DNA from: Candidatus Alcium sp. F082
GTDB taxonomy: Bacteria > Bacteroidota > Bacteroidia > Bacteroidales > F082
DNA: 64,000 nucleotides
Direction of reading: 5' to 3'
NCBI GenBank assembly: GCA_001543395.1
Contig: LPNG01000004.1
Span: 1-64,000, forward strand
The notes beneath the pieces were generated by a model. That model saw nothing but the letters and a program-made list of their open reading frames with translations, ran no database searches and was not told where the DNA came from. The position numbers and the translations under genes were made by a program. Below are positions 58,278 to 64,000 of the stretch, piece by piece (the first letter of the stretch is position 1; the number at the start of each line of letters is the position of its first letter).

Positions 58278-60920
58278 ATGCGATTGAGATATATTCCTTT
58301 ACTGCTGTTTATGACACTGCTGGGCTTCGGGAGTGCCGCCTTCGCCCAGATCCAAATCGGCGACGACCTCTCGGAGATCGATTATTCTAGCCCCCGCGAA
58401 TATGAGATTGGCGGTATCGTCGTTGATGGCGCCAAATATGTCGATGGCTCCATGTTGAGCATGATTGCCGATTTGAGGGTGGGCAATACCATCAAGATTC
58501 CGGGCGACGACATCAGCCGTGCCATCCGCAAGATCTGGGAGCAGGGCCTGTTTGAGGACGTGTCCATCAATGCCACAAATTTTGTGGGCAACAAGGTGTT
58601 TCTGCAGATTTGTATCAAAGAACGTCCCCGCGTCTCGAAGTTCTCTTTCAAAGGCATCAAAAAGAGCGAGGCCGATGACATCCGCAACAAGATCAACCTG
58701 TCGCGTGGCGACATTGCCACCGACCACCTTCTGACGAAGACCACCCGCATCATCGAAGGCTATTATTTCGAGAAAGGCTATAACAACGTTGATATCGATA
58801 TCCAGCAAGTGGCCGACACCGCCCGCGAGAATTATATCGATATGCAGATTTATATCAACAAAGGACCGAAAGTGAAGATTGGGAAGATCAACGTGATAGG
58901 CAACGAACATCTCGCTGACGGGCAGATCCTTGCAGCCATGAAAGACACCAAGCAACGCGGTCATTTCGATCCGCTGTCGCCCCTGGGTCCCCTCGTGGTG
59001 AATACGGTGGCTGATGTGATTACGCTGAAGCCGCTGAGGGCCATCACGGGTGTGGAGGAATACTTCTACGACAACTATCGTCCGCGTATCTTCAAGGCGT
59101 CGAAGTTCCTCGAGAGCAATTACGTTGACGACAAGAAGCATATCATTGAGAAATACAATGCGAAAGGCTATCGTGATGCACGCATCGTCAGGGATTCGGT
59201 CTACCGCATTGACGACAAGAACTTGGGTATCGACCTTGTCATCGATGAGGGCAACCGCTACCATTACCGCAACATCAACTGGACGGGCAACACCAAATAC
59301 TCCGACGAGACCCTCAATTCCATCTTGGGTATCAAGCCGGGCGACGTATATAATAAGGAGCTGCTCGACAAGAACCTGAACTATAGCGAGACCAACCTCG
59401 ACATCAGTTCGCTGTATATGGACGACGGTTACCTCTTCTTCCGTGTTGACCCGGTCGAAGTTGCTGTGGATAACGACTCCATCGATTTGGAGATACGCCT
59501 TACCGAAGGCAAGCAGGCCCGCATCAACAATGTGACGCTCACGGGCAATACCAAGACCTACGACCATGTGGTGCTGCGCGAACTGTACACCCGTCCGGGA
59601 CAGCTCTACAGCCGCAGCGACGTCGTCCGTTCCATCCGCGAGCTGGCCACGTTGGGCTTCTTCAACCAGGAGAGCATCAATCCCGATGTGCAGCCCAACT
59701 TCTCCGACAACACTGTCGACATCAACTATTCCGTTGAAGAAGCCGCTGCCGACCAGATCCGTTTCTCTGCGGGTTATGGCGCCGGTTTCTTGATGTTGGA
59801 GGCAGGATTGCAGTTCTCCAACTTCTCGATGCGCAACATCTTCAACAAGAAGGCCTGGAGGCCTCTGCCCATGGGCGACGGTCAGAAGCTCTCGCTCAAC
59901 GTCACCACCTATGGCACGCATTACATCTCCTATGGCCTTTCGTTCACGGAGCCTTGGCTGGGTGGCCGTAAGCCCAATGCGTTGTCGGTTTCGCTCTATC
60001 AGTCCTATTTCTCCAAATATGTTGATAGAAACTCTCCTGACTGGGGTTGGTTTAAGATGACGGGTGGCACCATCGGTTTGGGACGTCGTTTGACCTGGCC
60101 TGACGACTACTTCAGCCTGTATCAGGGCATCAATCTGAAACGTTATAATCTGAACAACTACCAAACCGGTTATCTGAATGTCGGCGACGGCAATGGCCAG
60201 TTCAACCTCATCAGCTACAACTTCGTCCTGTCGCGCAACTCGGTGAGCCAGCCCATCTATCCGCGCAACGGCTCCGAGTTCCAGCTGGGACTTGAGATCA
60301 CACCGCCTTATTCCCTCCTTTCCAGTAAGGATTACAGCAGTCTCGAAGAGAACGAAAAATACAAGTGGATCGAGATGCACCGCTGGAGCTTCAAGGCAGC
60401 ATGGTATACCGAACTCTACGACAAGCTCGTGATGATGACCCGTGTGCGCTTTGGCTATCTGGGCCACTTCAACAGTCAGATCGGTCCTACGCCGTTCCAC
60501 CGTTACTATCTCGGTGGTGATGGCTTGAACAACATCTCCATGGACAGCCGTGAGTTGGTGGGTATGCGTGGCTACGGCAACAACGCCCTCACGCCAGGCT
60601 ATTATAACAACTCTAGCTCGGGAGGCACGGGTGGTAACCTCATGACTAAGTACACCTTGGAGATGCGTTATCCGCTCTCGTTGAATCCGCAGGCCACCAT
60701 CTATGCCTTGACCTTCCTCGAGGCTGGTAACTGCTGGCTCGGCTTCGAGAACTTCAACCCCTTCGAGGTGAAACGCTCCGCGGGTCTCGGTGTGCGCATC
60801 TTCCTGCCCATGTTTGGCTTGTTGGGTCTCGACTGGGGCTATGGCTTCGACGACGTCTATGGTACCACGGGTGAGAACCACAGCCAGTTCCACTTCTCCA
60901 TCGGAGGCTCTATCGACTAA
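58278..60920 (+). CDS. bamA: Outer-membrane assembly factor BamA
   Basis: This 880-aa Omp85 protein inserts beta-barrels in the outer membrane. A signal peptide (LLLFMTLLGFGSAAFAQ) is followed by five POTRA repeats to about residue 440 and a 16-strand barrel with a GMRGYGNNA-type loop-6 motif (VRGF equivalent). Start ATG 58278 is preferred over the in-frame TTG at 58263. The two skp genes downstream supply chaperones for its substrates. Confidence 0.96.
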   Translation: MRLRYIPLLLFMTLLGFGSAAFAQIQIGDDLSEIDYSSPREYEIGGIVVDGAKYVDGSMLSMIADLRVGNTIKIPGDDISRAIRKIWEQGLFEDVSINATNFVGNKVFLQICIKERPRVSKFSFKGIKKSEADDIRNKINLSRGDIATDHLLTKTTRIIEGYYFEKGYNNVDIDIQQVADTARENYIDMQIYINKGPKVKIGKINVIGNEHLADGQILAAMKDTKQRGHFDPLSPLGPLVVNTVADVITLKPLRAITGVEEYFYDNYRPRIFKASKFLESNYVDDKKHIIEKYNAKGYRDARIVRDSVYRIDDKNLGIDLVIDEGNRYHYRNINWTGNTKYSDETLNSILGIKPGDVYNKELLDKNLNYSETNLDISSLYMDDGYLFFRVDPVEVAVDNDSIDLEIRLTEGKQARINNVTLTGNTKTYDHVVLRELYTRPGQLYSRSDVVRSIRELATLGFFNQESINPDVQPNFSDNTVDINYSVEEAAADQIRFSAGYGAGFLMLEAGLQFSNFSMRNIFNKKAWRPLPMGDGQKLSLNVTTYGTHYISYGLSFTEPWLGGRKPNALSVSLYQSYFSKYVDRNSPDWGWFKMTGGTIGLGRRLTWPDDYFSLYQGINLKRYNLNNYQTGYLNVGDGNGQFNLISYNFVLSRNSVSQPIYPRNGSEFQLGLEITPPYSLLSSKDYSSLEENEKYKWIEMHRWSFKAAWYTELYDKLVMMTRVRFGYLGHFNSQIGPTPFHRYYLGGDGLNNISMDSRELVGMRGYGNNALTPGYYNNSSSGGTGGNLMTKYTLEMRYPLSLNPQATIYALTFLEAGNCWLGFENFNPFEVKRSAGLGVRIFLPMFGLLGLDWGYGFDDVYGTTGENHSQFHFSIGGSID

Positions 60921-60927
60921 AGGCGAA

Positions 60928-60951
60928 GGCCCCTGAGCCCGTCGTAGGGCC
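60928..60951 (+). repeat. Dispersed palindrome copy after bamA
   Basis: GGCCCCTGAGCCCGTCGTAG plus GGCC is a slightly changed single arm of the CCTGAGCCTGTCGAAGGG element, in the bamA-skp gap. Confidence 0.75.
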
Positions 60952-61031
60952 GACTTATTATTGGGCCGTTCTTATTTTGGAACGATTATTGATATAGCAA
61001 ACAAGAAAGCAATTAGAAACACTATAAGACA

Positions 61032-61673
61032 ATGAAAACATTTAAAGCTTTGATTTTGACCGCTGCCTTGGTGTGTGGCGGTATCATGACTGCCAACGCA
61101 CAGCTTGGCGGTGGACAGAAGATCGTCTATGTGGATTCGGAATACATCATGGAAAACATTCCGGAATATGGTGACGCTCAAGAAGAGTTGAATTCCCTCT
61201 CTACGAAATGGCAGAACGAGGTGAAGGCCTTGTATGACAAGGTGTCGGAGATGTACAGCAAGTATCAGACCGAGATGCTCCTGCTTTCTGAGGACCAGAA
61301 GCGCGCCCGCGAGCAGGCCATCATCGACAAGGAACAAGAAGCCAAGAACCTGCAGATGCAGTATTTCGGCGCCGAAGGTCAGCTCTATCAAAAACGTACT
61401 GAGTTGATCCAGCCCATCCAAGAGAAGATCTACACTGCCATGAAGGAAGTGGCTCAGTCAAAGAATTACGCCTTCGTGCTCGACCTGGCCTCTGGCACCT
61501 CGGTGCTCTATGCCAACGACAAGAACGACATCAGCGATGACGTGCTCGACCAGCTCGGCAACGTGATGCAGACCGTGCGCCGCGAAGACCGCCGCAAGGC
61601 CACCAATGCTATGGGTGGCTCAACGGGTGGTACCACCGGTGGCAAATCCGGCAACGTGAAACCTAGGAAATAA
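61032..61673 (+). CDS. OmpH/Skp-like periplasmic chaperone (copy 1)
   Basis: This 213-aa protein has a signal peptide (LTAALVCGGIMTANAQ), a small beta body starting KIVYVDSEYIMENIPEY, and two long coiled-coil arms rich in Gln/Glu/Lys, ending with FVLDLASGTSVLYANDKNDI. Skp trimers hold unfolded barrel proteins for BamA. It has a Gly/Thr/Ser-rich tail that copy 2 lacks. Confidence 0.92.
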   Translation: MKTFKALILTAALVCGGIMTANAQLGGGQKIVYVDSEYIMENIPEYGDAQEELNSLSTKWQNEVKALYDKVSEMYSKYQTEMLLLSEDQKRAREQAIIDKEQEAKNLQMQYFGAEGQLYQKRTELIQPIQEKIYTAMKEVAQSKNYAFVLDLASGTSVLYANDKNDISDDVLDQLGNVMQTVRREDRRKATNAMGGSTGGTTGGKSGNVKPRK

Positions 61674-61706
61674 TGCCGCTTAAGGCAATGGAATGCAAAA
61701 AAACTG

Positions 61707-61714
61707 TATCTTTG
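61707..61714 (+). promoter_or_regulatory. -7 box for the second skp gene
   Basis: TATCTTTG, 49 nt upstream of the ATG at 61764, so copy 2 may be transcribed separately from copy 1. Confidence 0.55.
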
Positions 61715-61763
61715 CAGCTTGATTCGCATAAAAAAGAGAGTTAAATTATTAAAATTCAATAAA

Positions 61764-62279
61764 ATGAACAAATTATTCAAAGTTATGTTCTTGGGTGTGG
61801 CCCTCTTCGTGATGAGTGGTATTGCCAATGCTCAAGTGAAGATTGCACACGTCAACACGGCTGAAATCCTCGATGCCATGCCTGACAAAGCCAAGGCTGA
61901 GAAGAGCTTGGAGAAGTACTATGGTGAGTTGCAGAGCCAACTCGAGACCATGGCCAAGGAATATCAGACCAAGATGCAAGACTACGAGGCCAACCAAGCC
62001 ACTATGTCGAACCTGGTGAAGCAGTCGAAGGAAAAGGAAATCGTCGACCTGCAGACCCGTATCACCCAGTTCCAAGCCAACGCTGAGAACGAATTCGAAA
62101 ACAAGCGCGCCGAGCTTCTGAAGCCTATCCTCGATAAGATCCAGAACGCCATCAACGCCGTGGGTAAGGAGAAGGGTTACACCTATATGCTTGACCTCGC
62201 AACGGGCGCTGCCGTTTATGTTGGCGACAATGCCGTTGATGCCACCAAGGATGTGAAGTCCAAACTCGGTATCAAATAA
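61764..62279 (+). CDS. OmpH/Skp-like periplasmic chaperone (copy 2)
   Basis: This 171-aa paralogue of the preceding gene has a signal peptide (MFLGVALFVMSGIANAQ), the VKIAHVNTAEILDAMP start, a coiled coil (ESQLETMAKEYQTKMQDYE-type) and YTYMLDLATGAAVYVGDNA at the end. Tandem skp genes after bamA are typical of Bacteroidales. I chose the ATG at 61764 because it gives a clean signal peptide. A terminator follows at 62299-62330. Confidence 0.92.
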   Translation: MNKLFKVMFLGVALFVMSGIANAQVKIAHVNTAEILDAMPDKAKAEKSLEKYYGELQSQLETMAKEYQTKMQDYEANQATMSNLVKQSKEKEIVDLQTRITQFQANAENEFENKRAELLKPILDKIQNAINAVGKEKGYTYMLDLATGAAVYVGDNAVDATKDVKSKLGIK

Positions 62280-62298
62280 TAACGGTTGATCGAACAAG

Positions 62299-62330
62299 AA
62301 AAAAGCCGACTCATTTGAGCCGGCTTTTTT
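62299..62330 (+). terminator. Bidirectional terminator between skp and the VOC gene
   Basis: AAGCCGACTC and GAGCCGGCTT pair at 9 of 10 positions around ATTT, with A6 before and T7 after the stem, between convergent genes. Confidence 0.88.
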
Positions 62331-62332
62331 TG

Positions 62333-63400
62333 TTATTTGATGCTTTCGCGCTTGACTTTCGCGAAGCGTAGCAGCTTCAGTATGCCCAAAGGATTGTAGT
62401 CGTCTTTGTTGGCCAGGTTGAGATAGAGCCCGAACTTCTTTGCAATCGGGATTTTGAAGGTCTCGACGAACTCGATGAGGGTGCCGTCGGGGTCTTCCAC
62501 GTAGGTGAAATGGCCGTTGGCGTCGCCCATGCCGAAGTCGGCGCCACTGTCGCACACGAAGGGATGCCCCATGGCTTCGGTCTGCTCCTTGACGGCATCC
62601 ATGTGGCGCACGTCGAAGCAGAGGTGTATGTAGCCTGGGTCGCCCCAATAGCGGCCTTCATAGAGTTTCTTGCCTGGTGCATCGACGCTTTGGATGAGCT
62701 CAAGATGTGACGTGCCCATGATACGGCTCAAAGGCCCTTCGATGGGCTTGCTGCGTTGGAGGATGACACGGCGCAACGTGCCCTCGCCACCAGGGAGACA
62801 TTTCAGGTCGTCGAAGACACCGGTTTGGTCGAAGACCACTTTGTCGTATTCCAACAGCTGCGTGTAGAAGGGGAGGGAGCGCTCGATGTCGCTCACGCCG
62901 ATGACGGCACCGTTGGCGCCGCCCGTGGTCTTCTTCTCGTCGATGAAGACATAATCGTCCTGTTCCAGCTGGAAGAGGTTGCCATAGGGGTCTTTCATGA
63001 AGAACTCCTTCTGTCCTGCCGGCGAGGTCGTGACAGGGCTGATGACGTCGAGTCCTTTATTGATGAAGGTGTTGTAGGCCGTTTCGATGTCTGGGGTCTT
63101 CACCTTGGCGATGAGGATGCCCAAGTCGCCCAAACGCACGGGCTCTTTCAGGTAGTTGAGTTCACGGCCTTTGGGTTGCCATATCTCGAAGCCGCCGCCG
63201 CCGCGGATGTTGACGGCGATGCCCGAACGACGCGGCTGGGGTTTGCCGCCCGTGTAGGGCAGCATGCGCTCCGCCACGCCTTCGTCGTCGACGATCTTGA
63301 CCTCGAAGCCGAAGTTGTCGTAATACCATTTCCAGGCCTCCACGAAGTCGTTGACTCCGATGCCCACTTGCTGTATTCCGCAGATGACTTTCTCTTTCAT
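62333..63400 (-). CDS. Double VOC-domain protein (glyoxalase/dioxygenase-like)
   Basis: This 355-aa protein has two vicinal-oxygen-chelate domains, the first from GIQQVGIGVNDFVEAWKWYY and the second from GVSDIERSLPFYTQLLEYDK. Metal-binding His and Glu positions appear (ICGIQQVGIG lacks an early His; HLELIQ, HLCFDV and LIEFVET fit). The arrangement resembles 4-hydroxyphenylpyruvate dioxygenase-like or unassigned VOC enzymes. The substrate is unknown. Confidence 0.85.
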   Translation of the reverse strand: MKEKVICGIQQVGIGVNDFVEAWKWYYDNFGFEVKIVDDEGVAERMLPYTGGKPQPRRSGIAVNIRGGGGFEIWQPKGRELNYLKEPVRLGDLGILIAKVKTPDIETAYNTFINKGLDVISPVTTSPAGQKEFFMKDPYGNLFQLEQDDYVFIDEKKTTGGANGAVIGVSDIERSLPFYTQLLEYDKVVFDQTGVFDDLKCLPGGEGTLRRVILQRSKPIEGPLSRIMGTSHLELIQSVDAPGKKLYEGRYWGDPGYIHLCFDVRHMDAVKEQTEAMGHPFVCDSGADFGMGDANGHFTYVEDPDGTLIEFVETFKIPIAKKFGLYLNLANKDDYNPLGILKLLRFAKVKRESIK

Positions 63401-63423
63401 GGGTGTTCTTTTTATGTCGGCGT

Positions 63424-63478
63424 TTCGACAGGCTCAACGACCTTAGCTTATGCAGGTCCCTGAGCCTGTCGAAGGGCC
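63424..63478 (+). repeat. Complete dispersed palindrome between VOC and SDR genes
   Basis: Arms of 20 nt (63424-63443 and 63454-63473) are inverted copies with 18 of 20 matches around a 10-nt loop, with the CCTGAGCCTGTCGAAGGG core in the right arm. This is the cleanest intergenic copy in the window. Confidence 0.9.
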
Positions 63479-63487
63479 GTCCTTAAT

Positions 63488-64000
63488 TTATGTTGCTGAT
63501 ATTTTTCTGGATAGTTTATAATACAAAGGTAAGCAATACTTATGGATGTACGCCATCAGCAGCTCGGTGCGGCCGATGAGTTTACGGTGCTTCTGCCGCT
63601 TGATGGCACGTACGGCGATTTGGCCGCATTTCTCGACACTCAAGCCATTGGCTTGTCCCGCGTCCATCTTGGCGTGGGCCGTGCCGTCGCCCATCAGCGC
63701 GCTCTTGCTGATTTGCGTGTTAATGCGGCCGGGGATGAGGAAGGTGACGTTGATGTTGTCGTATTCCAGCTCCAACGACTCGTAGAAGCCAAACAGGGCG
63801 TGTTTGGCGGCGCAATAGGCCGAACGCAACGGGAAACCGAACAGTCCCGATAGGGAAGTGGTCACGCTGAACTGCACGTGCTCCTTGGCCTTGATCATCT
63901 CTTTGAATTTCTTCACGAGATAGACGCCGCTCATGAAGTCGATCTTCAGGATTTTCTCGTCGACGCTGAAGTCGGTGTCCAAGGCCTTCTCGCGCTGCGA
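63488..64000 (-). CDS. Short-chain dehydrogenase/reductase, truncated by window edge
   Basis: Only the C-terminal 171 or so codons are present; the N-terminal Rossmann start lies beyond 64000. The active-site serine region (VTTSLSGLFGFPLRSAY) and the YxxxK motif as YCAAK are visible, followed by PGRINT. Length and motifs fit a classical SDR acting on an unknown substrate. The reading frame is open to the edge of the window. Confidence 0.85.
   Translation of the reverse strand, partial: SQREKALDTDFSVDEKILKIDFMSGVYLVKKFKEMIKAKEHVQFSVTTSLSGLFGFPLRSAYCAAKHALFGFYESLELEYDNINVTFLIPGRINTQISKSALMGDGTAHAKMDAGQANGLSVEKCGQIAVRAIKRQKHRKLIGRTELLMAYIHKYCLPLYYKLSRKISAT

Noticed and set aside
58299-60893. 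An 864-codon open frame antisense to bamA
   Set aside because: It mirrors bamA almost exactly and arises from the G/C-ending codons of the sense gene. It has no recognisable domain, signal or promoter.

Overview
The window is a piece of a Bacteroidota chromosome, most likely of the order Bacteroidales. Many genes are preceded by the Bacteroidetes-type -7 box TAnnTTTG without a purine-rich ribosome-binding site. The gene content also fits: a TamL-type Omp85 lipoprotein, a PorG-like protein beside uppS-bamA-skp-skp, a DUF5683 protein beside parAB, a PUR-alpha-like DUF3276 protein and a DUF2723 membrane protein. Nearly all of the sequence is ordinary, densely packed chromosome. There is no prophage, insertion sequence or CRISPR array.

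Layout. 1-0.1 kb: 3' end of a 5S rRNA and its terminator. 0.1-15.8 kb (minus strand): a RecD-like helicase, TamL, folC, a TonB-ExbD-ExbB set, a LolA-like carrier, ftsK, lepB, dapB, DUF5683, parB, parA and DUF3276. 15.8-31.6 kb: exonuclease, FAH-family hydrolase, Tricorn-like S41 protease, two transglutaminase/glycosidase-type neighbours, cutC, a GH2 beta-mannosidase, a GIN-domain outer-membrane protein, an ECF sigma/anti-sigma pair, and lgt. 31.6-42.4 kb: DUF2723 protein, tRNA-Gln, rimP-nusA-infB, and a large transglutaminase lipoprotein. 42.4-46.5 kb: an accessory island. 46.5-56.6 kb: ATP-grasp protein, purA, fur, relA/spoT, lepA, dprA, rsgA, nadK. 56.6-64 kb: PorG-like, uppS, bamA, two skp genes, a double VOC protein, and a truncated SDR gene.

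The most interesting region is 42.4-46.5 kb. A long leader can fold into a rod-like RNA of about 170 nt (6S-like or an undescribed cis element). It is followed by an EcoRI-family adenine methyltransferase whose second half is AT-rich and looks exchanged, then a DUF262-HNH nuclease, then a Fic protein with a C-terminal winged helix. GGTGGTAA/TTACCACC palindromes sit on both sides of fic: one just downstream of its promoter and one at its 3' end as a 44-nt near-perfect palindrome. I read this as a candidate restriction-modification pair next to a self-regulated AMPylator.

Three other patterns stand out. First, a matched pair of ECF promoters (TGTAACTTTTT, then TCTCCGTATTAC, same spacing) lies upstream of the sigma factor and upstream of the GIN-domain gene. 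Second, a dispersed palindrome family (core CCTTCGACAGGCTCAGG) has at least five copies, two of them inserted in frame inside secreted enzymes. Third, heptamer arrays (CTCTAAA) occur in two intergenic regions, one filling the whole lepA-dprA gap.
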